Assembly: GCF_018502625.1 (NCBI RefSeq)
Contig: NZ_CP075566.1
Coordinates: 1,617,001 to 1,681,000 of the forward strand
Source of the DNA: Pseudomonas hormoni
GTDB taxonomy: Bacteria > Pseudomonadota > Gammaproteobacteria > Pseudomonadales > Pseudomonadaceae
Length of the DNA: 64,000 nt
Direction: 5' to 3'
Shown: positions 43,722-52,891 of the stretch, in pieces
Layout of the letters: the number at the start of each line of letters is the position of its first letter
Numbering within the stretch: position 1 is the stretch's first letter
Made by a program: the position numbers and the translations under genes
The notes under the pieces: generated by a model
What the model was told of the DNA's origin: nothing
Database searches by the model: none
The model's input: the letters and a program-made list of their open reading frames with translations, nothing else

Positions 43722-45756
43722 TTTGCGCCTCCAGTTTGGCCTTCTCGCAGATCGCGCAGATCGGCTTTTTCTGCATCAACGCTTGTCGCTGTGCCGGCAC
43801 CAACAATTGTCCTGCCTTGTCCGCATCCGCCTGCTTCAACGGCCCCGGCAACAACGGCGCCGCCCCCGTTCCGCTGCCCGGCCCTCCACCGGAGTTCATG
43901 TTGATCACCGGCCCGCTCAGGGTCACGCCACCCGCATCGATCTTGATGAAGCTGCCGCCACCAATGAGTGTCAATTCGCTCCCGGCCTCAAGCACCACTT
44001 TCATGCCGCTGCTCAAGTGGATTTCCTGGCCCGCATCGATGAATTGCCCAGTGCCGATCTTGATGTGCTGGTTCACGCCCACGGTCAGGTGGTCGTTGGC
44101 GCGGGCCTCGACTTTGCGGTCTTCATAAACGGTGTGGTGTTCTTCAGCCTTGAATTCGCTGTAGCTGTTTTTCTCGACGGTGTCGTGGCGTTCGTTGCCG
44201 ACGCGGATCTTCTGGTCGTGTTCGACGTTTTCGTCCCAGTCGCGCTGGGCGTGCAGAAAGATCTGCTCCTGGCCTTTCTTGTCTTCGATGCGCAGTTCGT
44301 TGAAGCCTGCGCCACCCGGCGAGCTGAGGGTTTTGAAGGTGGTGCGGGTCTTGTTCGCCGGCAGGGCGTACGGGACGACGTTTTCCTTGTGGTACAGGCA
44401 GCCGCTGATCAGCGGCTGGTCGGGGTCGCCTTCGAGGAAGGTGACGAGCACTTCCATGCCGATTCGCGGGATGGCGATGCCGCCGTAGTGCGCGCCGGCC
44501 CAGGCGGAGGAGACGCGCAGCCAGCAGCTGGTCTTGTCGTCGGCCTGACCTTCGCGGTCCCAGTGGAATTGCACTTTGACGCGGCCGTACTGGTCGCAGT
44601 GGATTTCTTCACCTTTGGGGCCGGTGACCACGGCGCTCTGGCTGCCGAGGATGCGCGGTTTTTTCTGCGTCAGCGGCGGGCGATTCGGCACGTCCCACGG
44701 CGTGGCCTGGAAGCGGTTGCGATAACCCTGGTGGAAATCGTCTTTCAGGTTAGTGGTGCTGCTGGTGACCGACTCTTCCAGGACTTGCGGCTGTTTGCCT
44801 TCGTGCAGGACTTCGGTCAGCAGCCACAGGTCGTTCCATTTGGCTTTCGGGTGTTGGGTCAGGGCCAGGAAGTGGCCGCTGACCAGCAACGGCTGATCGC
44901 TTTTGCCTTCGGCCAGCTGGAAGTCGCTGCGATGACGTTCGAGGGCGCGTTTGGCCAGGTGCTTGCCGCGTTCGCGGTCGATCAAGCGGCCGGGATAGTC
45001 ATAGTCTTCGAGGTCGGGCAGGGCGCCGCCGCGGTTTTCACTTTCGAGGGTGATGCGCGGTTTTTCGAAGTCGTAGTCGCGACGGGTGATGCGGCTGGTG
45101 CGGGTTTCCAGGCGCAGGTCGAAGCGCTTGATCACCGGGTCGCTGGCGACCATGCCGGAGTCTTGCTGATAGGCCACGGGCGCGAGTTTCGGGAACACCG
45201 TCTGGTCATCGCCGAACACCAGTTTGTGGGCCGTGGCGCTGTGCTGGAAGTGGTAGTGGATACCTTCTTCCTCGCACAGGCGCTGGACGAATTGCAGGTC
45301 CGATTCATCGTACTGGACGCAGTAGATGCGCTCGGGATAAATCGCCCCGACCTTGAATTCGTAGGCATTGCTCTGGATGCCGTGTTCTTCGAGGACCAGG
45401 CCGATGATTTTCGGCACCGTGAGGTTCTGGAAGATGCGCTGGTTGATGCGATGCGCCAGGTAGGACAGTTGCGGGCGCAGGGTCACCGCGTAGCGGGTCA
45501 GGCGTTTGCCGGAATCACCCTGGGCGGCGCGATAGATCTGGCCATGAATGCCGCTGCCGTCGGGCGAGAGCTGCAAAAAGGCGGGTTTGTGCAGCAGGCT
45601 TTCGAGGTCCAGGGACGGTTTTTCGCTGACCAGTTCCACCTCAAACACAAACGGCTGGCTGATGGCTTCCCGACCTTGCAGGGAAAGCACCTGGAAGTCG
45701 TTGGAAAGACCTTCGATGGTCAGGGCAAAGTGAGTCTGATTGGCCGGCGCGAACAT
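43714..45756 (-). CDS. vgrG: VgrG spike protein of type VI secretion
   Basis: The product is 680 residues. The N-terminal gp27-like domain begins FAPANQTHFALTIEGLSNDF, and IYPERIYCVQYDESDLQFVQ and EEEGIHYHFQH mark the conserved core. The gp5-like OB domain (VTGPKGEEIHCDQYGRVKVQ, CWLRVSSAWAG) and a DUF2345-type beta-helix follow. The C-terminus is short (a PICAICEKAK tail with a Cys pair) and has no enzymatic extension, so toxicity must come from the adaptor-loaded effector. I start at the ATG at 45756, which has GAGGA upstream; an in-frame ATG at 45846 adds 30 unusual residues. Confidence 0.95.
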   Translation of the reverse strand: MFAPANQTHFALTIEGLSNDFQVLSLQGREAISQPFVFEVELVSEKPSLDLESLLHKPAFLQLSPDGSGIHGQIYRAAQGDSGKRLTRYAVTLRPQLSYLAHRINQRIFQNLTVPKIIGLVLEEHGIQSNAYEFKVGAIYPERIYCVQYDESDLQFVQRLCEEEGIHYHFQHSATAHKLVFGDDQTVFPKLAPVAYQQDSGMVASDPVIKRFDLRLETRTSRITRRDYDFEKPRITLESENRGGALPDLEDYDYPGRLIDRERGKHLAKRALERHRSDFQLAEGKSDQPLLVSGHFLALTQHPKAKWNDLWLLTEVLHEGKQPQVLEESVTSSTTNLKDDFHQGYRNRFQATPWDVPNRPPLTQKKPRILGSQSAVVTGPKGEEIHCDQYGRVKVQFHWDREGQADDKTSCWLRVSSAWAGAHYGGIAIPRIGMEVLVTFLEGDPDQPLISGCLYHKENVVPYALPANKTRTTFKTLSSPGGAGFNELRIEDKKGQEQIFLHAQRDWDENVEHDQKIRVGNERHDTVEKNSYSEFKAEEHHTVYEDRKVEARANDHLTVGVNQHIKIGTGQFIDAGQEIHLSSGMKVVLEAGSELTLIGGGSFIKIDAGGVTLSGPVINMNSGGGPGSGTGAAPLLPGPLKQADADKAGQLLVPAQRQALMQKKPICAICEKAKLEAQNA

Positions 45757-45888
45757 CCCTTGTTCCTCGTGCAGTGCTGCGGCGTTCTCCGGCACCCGTG
45801 CAGGGAGCTTGCGGACGCGAAAATTCTGGAAGGGCGTAAACAACATCGACCAGCAGAGCTGGCCGATGCTTTAGACGGTCGACCTGGA

Positions 45889-46404
45889 TCAGGCCACCGG
45901 CAGACGCCAGTCATCGGAACCCGAAGTACCGGATACTTCGTGGGTCCAGGTGATTTTGCGGTAGGTGAATTGCACTTCTTCCAGGTGCGTGAAGTGCGAG
46001 TTCGACGGATCCTGGCAGTTGTGCATTTTGTTGTTGATGGCGACGATGATCGCGTCTTCCAGTTTGGTGGTGTAATAGTGCTCTTGGGTACCTTGAGCCG
46101 AGGTGCGGTACCACTGGATAACGATTTCGCTCATGCGCTCGCCGGAGGTCAAAGCGGCCTGCAGCAGTGGCGAAGACTTGTCGTATACCTTGGTGATCAC
46201 GACTGGCTTGTGTACGCGCTGACCGGTCGGTTGGCCGGATTGCGGGTCACGCGGGATGATCACGTCGTGGCTGAAAGCCTGAACCATGACCTGGTCTTCG
46301 TGACCTTCCTGGTAGGTGTTGCCAACCGAGTCGGCGGTGAATGCGCCGGCAGTGATCAGACCTTGTTTTTCGCCAGTGACGGACATGTACGCTGGTGTTG
46401 CCAT
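45889..46404 (-). CDS. hcp: Hcp tube protein of type VI secretion
   Basis: The product is 171 residues: MATPAYMSVTGEKQGLI, ADSVGNTYQEGHEDQVMVQA, KPVVITKVYDKSSPLLQAAL, HYYTTKLEDAIIV and FTYRKITWTHEVSG all fit Hcp. Hexameric Hcp rings form the secreted inner tube. No sheath, baseplate or ClpV genes are present, so this is an orphan hcp-vgrG-effector unit that depends on a main cluster elsewhere. The ATG at 46404 has AAGGAGAG upstream. It is probably transcribed from the sigma-54-like promoter at 46474-46490. Confidence 0.95.
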   Translation of the reverse strand: MATPAYMSVTGEKQGLITAGAFTADSVGNTYQEGHEDQVMVQAFSHDVIIPRDPQSGQPTGQRVHKPVVITKVYDKSSPLLQAALTSGERMSEIVIQWYRTSAQGTQEHYYTTKLEDAIIVAINNKMHNCQDPSNSHFTHLEEVQFTYRKITWTHEVSGTSGSDDWRLPVA

Positions 46405-46473
46405 GGATGCTCTCCTTGCTGAATAAGTGAGGGTGCCCGGGAGGCGATATCGCCCGGTGGGTGCATGACTGTT

Positions 46474-46490
46474 ATCAAGGTCCGTGCCAG
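46474..46490 (-). promoter_or_regulatory. Sigma-54-like promoter of hcp
   Basis: On the reverse strand CTGGCACGGACCTTGAT has a perfect -24 box (CTGGCACG) and TTG at -12, but A instead of the conserved C after it. It lies 70 bases upstream of the hcp ATG. Sigma-54 control of hcp/vgrG units is known from other Pseudomonas type VI systems. Confidence 0.5.
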
Positions 46491-46574
46491 AAACGCTGAA
46501 AGCCCTATAAATCAGGGCTTCGCAGTGAATTTTTGGTCGCTGGAAAGCTGGCCGGCAACGTTCACCGCAGAATG

Positions 46575-46696
46575 TGCGCAAGAACTTGCGCAGCACTGCG
46601 CAACTTCTTGCGCACTGGGCTGGAAGGCCTGACAAGCCGGGCGTTCAGCGCTGAAGCAGCGTGTTTTGCCGTATCGATTGCGCAACTTCTTGCGCA
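46575..46696. promoter_or_regulatory. Three 18-bp dyads upstream of hcp
   Basis: TGCGCAACTTCTTGCGCA occurs twice without change (46597-46614 and 46679-46696), and a variant TGCGCAAGAACTTGCGCA is at 46575-46592. All are TGCGCAA-N4-TTGCGCA palindromes 85-205 bases upstream of the hcp -24/-12 promoter, where sigma-54 activators usually bind. The rest of the 410-bp gap to the forward gene at 46815 shows no gene. Confidence 0.6.
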
Positions 46697-46814
46697 TCAA
46701 GGCGGTTGGCCATCACGCAGAGCGCCGGTGTGAAAAGTGCAACGAACAGCGCTGCCTGGTGGTCAAACCCAGCGCCGAGGTGATTGAACATTCCCCGAAT
46801 TCAAGGAGCGCGAC

Positions 46815-47492
46815 ATGAAAATCCTGATGGTTTTGACGTCCCACGATCAATTGGGTGATACGGGTAAGAAAACCGGCTTCTGGCTGGAAGAATTCGCCGC
46901 ACCGTATTTCGCTTTCAAAGACGCCGGCGCTCAGCTGACGCTGGTGTCGCCCAAGGGCGGGCAACCCCCATTGGACCCGAAGAGCGACGAGCCGGACGCG
47001 CAAACCGCGGCCACTGATCGCTTCCGCAAAGACTCTGCGGCCCAGTCGGCATTGGCGTCGACCGCGCTGCTGAGCAGTGTCAGGGCTGACGATTACGATG
47101 CTGTTTTCTATCCGGGTGGCCATGGTCCGTTGTGGGATCTGGCCGAAGACAAGAACTCGATCGCGTTGATCGAGGCGTTGTACAAGGCAGGCAAACCGGT
47201 GGCGGCGGTCTGTCATGCTCCGGGCGTGTTGCGCCACGTCAAGGGGGCGGACGGTCAGCCGCTGGTCAAGGGCAAGCGGGTGACGGGTTTCACCAACTCC
47301 GAGGAGGAAGCGGTGCAACTGACGAACGTGGTGCCGTTTCTGGTGGAGGACATGCTCAAGGAGAAGGGCGGGATTTATTCCAAGGGTGAGGACTGGGCGA
47401 GTTATGTGGTGACTGACGGGCTGCTGCTGACCGGTCAGAATCCGGCGTCGTCCGAGGCCACGGCTGAAGCGCTGTTGGCGCAGTTGAAATAA
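46815..47492 (+). CDS. DJ-1/PfpI-family protein, Hsp31-like
   Basis: The product is 225 residues. The nucleophile elbow is AAVCHAPGVL, with the Cys followed by His; the Glu/Asp partner region is FWLEEFAAPYFAF and the glycine loop YPGGHGPLWDLAED. This subgroup includes glyoxalase III-type and stress-chaperone proteins such as Hsp31. Reactive carbonyl detoxification is therefore likely but not proven. AAGGAG stands nine bases before the ATG. The gene stands alone, followed by a REP palindrome. Confidence 0.87.
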   Translation: MKILMVLTSHDQLGDTGKKTGFWLEEFAAPYFAFKDAGAQLTLVSPKGGQPPLDPKSDEPDAQTAATDRFRKDSAAQSALASTALLSSVRADDYDAVFYPGGHGPLWDLAEDKNSIALIEALYKAGKPVAAVCHAPGVLRHVKGADGQPLVKGKRVTGFTNSEEEAVQLTNVVPFLVEDMLKEKGGIYSKGEDWASYVVTDGLLLTGQNPASSEATAEALLAQLK

Positions 47493-47500
47493 CTAAAAAC

Positions 47501-47570
47501 CTGTAGGAGCCAGGCTTGCCGGCGAAGGCGCGTTTGAAATCGCCTTCGCCGGCAAGCCGTGCTCCTACAG
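47501..47570. repeat. REPIN palindrome
   Basis: CTGTAGGAGCCAGGCTTGCC and its inverse end GCTCCTACAG enclose GGCGAAGGCG/CGCCTTCGCC arms with a short centre. It lies between converging genes and touches the 3' end of the next gene. Confidence 0.85.
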
Positions 47571-47571
47571 T

Positions 47572-48954
47572 TCAACGTACGGTCAAGGTTGCAAAACATT
47601 CCTCAATCGAACGCCGCTGCGTCTCGGCATACAACCCCAACTCATCAATGGTCGAGCGCCCGAGGGCCTTCTCGAACGCCTGTTGATTCGAATGCTCGCC
47701 ATAGTGGGTTTGCGCCGCATCCCCCAGGTTCGACTGAAAAATCCCCGCCGCACTGACCGGCAGGAAATCTTCGTAAACCAGTGGCTCAACCCGCAAATAA
47801 CCGCCGCTGAGCAGGTCTTCCAGCGACGAAGACTTAAGCGCTTCCGCCCCTTGACCTTTTTCCGTAACGAAATAGCGAAAGTACGCCAGTTCCTGCTGAC
47901 GCATTCCCTCAACGGTGTCAGGAAATTCGCTGAAGTGCTGCGTCATCAGCGCGTTATAGCGTGCGGCGTTGGCTTCGTTGGGGAAGTCTTTGAGTTCGTC
48001 ACGGGCAGCATTGAGCAATCGGTCGTACAGCGCCCGACCTTTGGGGGTGAGCGCGGCGCCGCGCTGCTCGATCTCGCCGAACCGGGCGCTGTGGCTACCG
48101 TGACTTTCGGCTTGATCGGTGAAAGCAACAGGTTCGTCCAGCGCCTTGAAACTGGTCTGGCGCAGCAGGATCGGGCACTGACGGCGGGGCGGACCTTCGA
48201 TCACTGCTTTGGGGGTGATGCCGTGGGCCGGCATTTGCGCCTGCACAATGTCGATGTCCAGCGTGCGCGGCGTCAGGTGGTTGATGTGCGGGCCCTTGAA
48301 CGCCACGACATCGGCGATCAGACGATGCTGGGCGCTGAGTTTCTGGTACTGCTCGGCAGTGACCGTGGCGCTGTGGTGCCAGCGGAAGGTTTCCAGCGCT
48401 TGCTCGACGAAGTCCTTGGCCTCGGACTCGGTGAGGCCACCTTCGGTTTCAGCACGTTCAATGAGGTCCAATGCTTTTGGCGTGAAGATCGAACGCTTAT
48501 CCAATACTGACTGGGCAAAGGCACGCAGCTCAGGGTCTTCGATCAGTTCCAGACGCAGCAGCGAGGTGAACACCCGAAACGGGCTGACCTGCAACGCGGC
48601 CTCATGCACCGCGCGGAACGCCGTCGAATGCACCGGGACGCCGGCCGGGGTCAAATCGTAATAGCCAACGGGTTGCATGCCCATCACCGCGAACAGCCGG
48701 GCGAGGGTGGCGAGTTCATCGGCAGTGCCGACGCGGATAGCGCCGTGACGTTCCAGGTCCAGACGCTGGATTTCGCCTGTGCTGTTCAACTGCCGGGCGA
48801 TCTGCGGTTCGCTGTCCAGTACATGGCGGTTGGTCTGTTCCACGAGTTCCATCAGCGCGCCGTACAGCGGCACTTCTTCGCGGTACATGTCGGACATCGC
48901 TTTGGAGAAGCGTTGGCGGATCAGGTCAGGGCTGACAAAGCTTGGGTGGCTCAT
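47572..48954 (-). CDS. hglS: 2-oxoadipate dioxygenase/decarboxylase HglS (DUF1338)
   Basis: The product is 460 residues. H70 (in LERHGAIR), H226 (in GPHINHL) and E294 (in RFGEIEQ) fall at exactly the numbers reported, from memory, for the iron ligands of P. putida HglS. R74 after H70 fits the substrate-binding arginine. HglS converts 2-oxoadipate to D-2-hydroxyglutarate in D-lysine and pipecolate catabolism and was formerly annotated as YdcJ/DUF1338. The length matches. The gene stands alone, without other lysine catabolic genes in the window. Confidence 0.92.
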   Translation of the reverse strand: MSHPSFVSPDLIRQRFSKAMSDMYREEVPLYGALMELVEQTNRHVLDSEPQIARQLNSTGEIQRLDLERHGAIRVGTADELATLARLFAVMGMQPVGYYDLTPAGVPVHSTAFRAVHEAALQVSPFRVFTSLLRLELIEDPELRAFAQSVLDKRSIFTPKALDLIERAETEGGLTESEAKDFVEQALETFRWHHSATVTAEQYQKLSAQHRLIADVVAFKGPHINHLTPRTLDIDIVQAQMPAHGITPKAVIEGPPRRQCPILLRQTSFKALDEPVAFTDQAESHGSHSARFGEIEQRGAALTPKGRALYDRLLNAARDELKDFPNEANAARYNALMTQHFSEFPDTVEGMRQQELAYFRYFVTEKGQGAEALKSSSLEDLLSGGYLRVEPLVYEDFLPVSAAGIFQSNLGDAAQTHYGEHSNQQAFEKALGRSTIDELGLYAETQRRSIEECFATLTVR

Positions 48955-49078
48955 GAAAAAATTCCAGGCGCGGTGACGAGAGGGATGGGAGAAAAGATCG
49001 CAGCCTTCCGCGGCGCCGACAAACGAAGAATCTTACGGACTTCATTCTGCAAAGGACTGCTGAAGCGGCAGCCCTCCG

Positions 49079-50020
49079 CTATACATGGAGTTGAGTGCGC
49101 TGGGATGCCAAAAACTCGCGATACAACCGCGCCGTGCCTGCCGGTGCCTCGACCATCGGCATATGGCCGACACCTTCCCAGATCTCCACCCGCAGGTCTT
49201 CGATGCCTTTGCTCCAGATCGCCACGCTGCTGACGTCGATCAAGCGGTCCTTGCGCCCCCACAGCAACAGCGCCGGGCACTTGATGTCGGGCAGCTTCGG
49301 CTCCATTGGCGGGCTGGCACGGAAGTCCCTGAAGATTTCTTCCAGCTCATCCCGGGACTGTTCATAACGCTGGGCGATGGCGTCCAGCACCACGCCGGGC
49401 ACCCATGGCGGCTCGGCCATGGTCATGGCGTAGAAGCGCCGGAATTCTTCCCGGGAGTTGATCAGGAACGGGTTGTGGCCCTTGGCCAAGTGGCGTTCCA
49501 GGTCACTGATTTCGGGCGCGGTGACACCGGCCGGGTCGATCAGGGCAACCGAGGCGATGCGGTCCGGGTAAGTCGCCGCGAGCCACGCCGCCATGTAGCC
49601 GCCCATCGAGTTGCCGATCACATGCACCTTCTCGACGCCGCAGACATCGAGCAACTGGATCATCCGCTTCGCCTGCAAAGGAATGTCGTACCCGCCACCG
49701 GCCTTGAAGCCGGTTTCGCCATGCCCGGCGATGTCGGGGATGATCACCCGGTAAGTGCCGACAAAATGCCGGGCGAAGCGCAGCCAGAGGTTCTTGTCGG
49801 CACTGTAGCCGTGAAGCATCAGCACGCTGCTTGACGCTTCGTACGGCCCGCCTTGCCAGGTCGAAACGGTCATTTCGGCAATCGGTACGACGATCTTGTG
49901 CAGCCGATACAGCTTGGCTTCGGCCGCCATGTTCAGGTCATAGAGCCAGTGACCGATGGCCGGGTAGCTCAACCAGCTCCAGGCCACGAAAACCGCGATT
50001 GCGACAACCAACAAAAGCAT
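49079..50020 (-). CDS. Membrane-anchored alpha/beta hydrolase
   Basis: The product is 313 residues with an N-terminal membrane anchor (about 1-18), the oxyanion region LMLHGYSADKNLW, and nucleophile elbow GNSMGG. The acid is probably in LLLWGRKDRLID and the catalytic His in GVGHMPMVEAP. It lies 22 bases after a flavin monooxygenase gene in the same direction. A Baeyer-Villiger-type oxidation producing an ester, followed by this hydrolase, would form a ketone-degrading pair. The substrate is unknown. Confidence 0.87.
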   Translation of the reverse strand: MLLLVVAIAVFVAWSWLSYPAIGHWLYDLNMAAEAKLYRLHKIVVPIAEMTVSTWQGGPYEASSSVLMLHGYSADKNLWLRFARHFVGTYRVIIPDIAGHGETGFKAGGGYDIPLQAKRMIQLLDVCGVEKVHVIGNSMGGYMAAWLAATYPDRIASVALIDPAGVTAPEISDLERHLAKGHNPFLINSREEFRRFYAMTMAEPPWVPGVVLDAIAQRYEQSRDELEEIFRDFRASPPMEPKLPDIKCPALLLWGRKDRLIDVSSVAIWSKGIEDLRVEIWEGVGHMPMVEAPAGTARLYREFLASQRTQLHV

Positions 50021-50042
50021 CAGGCGTCTCCCTTCTCTCTGA

Positions 50043-51497
50043 TCAGGACAAGATGTGATCGGCGGGTTTCAGCGTCCGGGTCAATCGGTGGTAGCTGAAA
50101 CTGAACCCGGGAAACATGGCAATCACATGACCACTCTTGCTTTGATACCAACTGTGGCAGCCTCCGGATTTCCACACCGTGCGTTCCATTTCCCGGTGGA
50201 TCATTTCAGTGTAGGTACGTTCTGCCTCGGGGCGAACTTCGATGCTGCGCAAACCTTGTTCTTTCAGCGTGCGAATGCAATCGAGAATGTAATTCATCTG
50301 GGATTCGATGATAAACAGCGCCGAAGTGTGGCCGATGCCGGTATTGGGCCCGGTGACGATAAACAGGTTGGGGAAGTCCGGCAGGCTGGTACCGAGATAG
50401 GCGCGAGGGTAGGTGGCCCAGAAATCCCTGAGTTGCTTGCCGTTTTTTCCTGTTACCGGGTAGGAAATCACCCCGTCGGTGGCGTCGTAACCGGTGGACC
50501 AGACGATCAGGTCCAGGTCGATGTGTTGCCCGTCCTGGGTGACGATGCCGGTTTCGTCTATGGACGCAATGCCCTGTTCGCGGCTGTGCAACGTAACGTT
50601 GGGCCGACCGAGTGCCGGGTACAGGGTGCTCGAGATGATGACGCGTTTGCAGCCGATGGTGTAGTCCGGTGTCAGTTTGCGCCTGAGTTCAGGGTCGGGG
50701 ACCTGGCGTTTGAGGAAACGCAGGGCGTGTTGCTGGACCATGCGGATCGCCGGTTTCGAGTATTTGAAGGCAATCACCCGCGTTTCGAATTGCCAATAGA
50801 TCATCCAGCGCAGCAGTTTGTAGGCCGGTTTGAGGCCGAGCAACCAGCGCTGGAAGGGGCCGAAGGCGCGATCGGCCCGTGGCAGCACCCAGTGCGGCGT
50901 GCGCTGGAACACATGCAAATGCTCGACGTCCGGCGCAATGGCCGGAATCACCTGGGCCGCGCTGGCGCCACTGCCGACGATGGCGACGCGTTTTTGCCGA
51001 TAGTCGTAGGCATGATCCCAATTGTTGGTGTGAAAAGTCTTGCCCCGAAAGCGCTCCCGGCCCTCGAAATGCGGGATGACGGGTTGGCTCAGCGGTCCCG
51101 TGGCATTGATCAGGAACCGGGCGTAGAACGTGCCTTTGTTCGCGGTGTGCACTGCCCAGCATTTCGTGTCGTCGTCCCATTCGATGCCTTCGACGTTGGC
51201 TTCCAGTTCCACACGGTCGCGCAGGCCGAATTGATCCACCACGTGCTGCGTGTAGCGGTGCAGTTCGGCCTGTTCGGCGAACATTTGTGTCCAGCGGTAA
51301 GGGGCGAAGGACAGCGAATAAAGCGGCGAGGGCACATCGACGGCTGCACCGGGGTACGTGTTCTGGCACCAGGTGCCGCCGAAAAAGTCCCGCCGTTCCA
51401 GCAGTCGAAAATCATCGATGCCGGCCTTGAGCAAATTGATCGCCGCGCACTGCCCGCCAAAACCGCTGCCGATGATCAACACTTGAAAAGTCTGCAT
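50043..51497 (-). CDS. Flavin monooxygenase, Baeyer-Villiger type
   Basis: The product is 484 residues. The FAD-binding GSGFGGQCAAINL is at the N-terminus. The Baeyer-Villiger fingerprint FRGKTFHTNNWDHAYD is near 150-165, the NADPH-binding VAIVGSGASAAQ follows, and FGGTWCQNTYPGAAVDVPS is the usual first part of the active site. Such enzymes insert oxygen next to a ketone to give an ester or lactone. It precedes and is probably cotranscribed with the hydrolase. Confidence 0.9.
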   Translation of the reverse strand: MQTFQVLIIGSGFGGQCAAINLLKAGIDDFRLLERRDFFGGTWCQNTYPGAAVDVPSPLYSLSFAPYRWTQMFAEQAELHRYTQHVVDQFGLRDRVELEANVEGIEWDDDTKCWAVHTANKGTFYARFLINATGPLSQPVIPHFEGRERFRGKTFHTNNWDHAYDYRQKRVAIVGSGASAAQVIPAIAPDVEHLHVFQRTPHWVLPRADRAFGPFQRWLLGLKPAYKLLRWMIYWQFETRVIAFKYSKPAIRMVQQHALRFLKRQVPDPELRRKLTPDYTIGCKRVIISSTLYPALGRPNVTLHSREQGIASIDETGIVTQDGQHIDLDLIVWSTGYDATDGVISYPVTGKNGKQLRDFWATYPRAYLGTSLPDFPNLFIVTGPNTGIGHTSALFIIESQMNYILDCIRTLKEQGLRSIEVRPEAERTYTEMIHREMERTVWKSGGCHSWYQSKSGHVIAMFPGFSFSYHRLTRTLKPADHILS

Positions 51498-51690
51498 GGG
51501 TCTCCTTTTTTATCGTTGTGTATTGAACCCTCTCTTCATGTATAGCCAAACATTCTACGCCCGCCTCACGGCAATACCGGGGTATTCAGGTTGCGAACCG
51601 GTGATGGCTATTTGACGTTACCCTGTTAGACTTCCACCACACCTGAAACCCCGGTGTCAGCAGGTTCCGTGCAGTGGTGCAGAGGCTCCA

Positions 51691-52764
51691 ATGGAAAAAA
51701 CGGGCGGAAAAGGACTTTCACTGGCCAGGAGGCTCTATGCAACGCGAACCCTGGGTTTAGCCTCGGGACTGGTGTGTGTTGCCGCCGCGATGTACCCACT
51801 TGACCCGGCGCCGTGGGTCTGGGCACTGATGCTCTTCAACGGTATCTTCTGGCCGCACGTCGCTTACCAATGGGCGCGTCGGGCGAAGGTTCCCTACCAC
51901 GCCGAACATCGTAATCTGCTGGTCGATGCCTTTCTCGGTGGCGTCTGGGTCGCCGCCATGCAATTCAATCCGCTGCCCAGCGCAACCACCATCGCCATGA
52001 TGGCAATGAACAACGTGGCCATTGGCGGCCTGCGCTTCCTGCTGGTGGGTGCGGTTGCGCAGGTGTTGGGAATCGGTGTCGGATTTCTGGTGTTTGCGCC
52101 GGCCTTCGTACCGCAAACCAGCCCGTTGCAGATGTATGCCTGCCTGCCGCTGTTGACCCTGTATCCGCTGGCGCTGGGCTGGATCTGCTTCCGACAGGCC
52201 ACCACGCTGGGCCGGCACAAGCGTGAATTGTTGGCCCTGAGCCGCACCGACAGCCTCACCGGCCTGCTCAATCACGGCGCCTGGAAAGATCAGCTGGAAG
52301 TCGAATTCCAGCGCTGCAAACGCCAGCCTCAGGGCGGGGCGATTGCGCTGATCGACATCGACCATTTCAAAACCATCAACGACACCTACGGCCATGTCGC
52401 CGGGGACATCGTGTTGCGTCAACTGAGCAAGATGCTCAAACAGAACCTGCGGGCGGCCGATGTGGCGGGTCGCTACGGTGGCGACGAGTTCTGCGTCATC
52501 CTCCCGGACCTTGCGCTCGATCATGCTGCGGCTGCCATGGATGCGCTTCGTGATCGCTTCGCCACCCTCGGTTACGAGCAGAGCCCTGCGCTGAAAGTCA
52601 GCCTGAGCATTGGTCTCGCCGCCTTCAACCCGGCCCACAATGACGCGATGCTGTGGCTCAACGACGCCGATCAGGCGCTCTATGAGGCCAAGACCACTGG
52701 CCGAAATCGCGTGATTTGTTGCGGGGACGGCAAGCCCCGTCATGAACTGCTCGACTCGGTCTGA
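51691..52764 (+). CDS. MASE2-domain diguanylate cyclase
   Basis: The product is 357 residues. The first about 165 residues form a multi-helix membrane sensor that resembles MASE2, as in AdrA/DgcC. The C-terminal GGDEF domain has RYGGDEFCV intact together with IDIDHFKTINDTYGH, so it should make cyclic di-GMP. No RxxD inhibitory site is visible upstream of GGDEF. GAGG lies eight bases before the ATG. Cyclic di-GMP usually promotes biofilm matrix production, but there is no direct link to the curli genes. Confidence 0.92.
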   Translation: MEKTGGKGLSLARRLYATRTLGLASGLVCVAAAMYPLDPAPWVWALMLFNGIFWPHVAYQWARRAKVPYHAEHRNLLVDAFLGGVWVAAMQFNPLPSATTIAMMAMNNVAIGGLRFLLVGAVAQVLGIGVGFLVFAPAFVPQTSPLQMYACLPLLTLYPLALGWICFRQATTLGRHKRELLALSRTDSLTGLLNHGAWKDQLEVEFQRCKRQPQGGAIALIDIDHFKTINDTYGHVAGDIVLRQLSKMLKQNLRAADVAGRYGGDEFCVILPDLALDHAAAAMDALRDRFATLGYEQSPALKVSLSIGLAAFNPAHNDAMLWLNDADQALYEAKTTGRNRVICCGDGKPRHELLDSV

Positions 52765-52891
52765 AGGCCTGCACAAATCCCACAAGGGATCTTCGGTGAA
52801 TCGGGGTTGTAGGTGTCGCATCCGGTCTAGAGCCTTGCGCGATAGTCAGGTAGGGTGTTTTTGACTCCCGACACGAAACAAGGACCGATTC

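Noticed and set aside
43723..46422. 899-codon forward open frame opposite vgrG and hcp
   Set aside because: Both reverse genes are certain family members; the forward product is a typical high-GC antisense frame.
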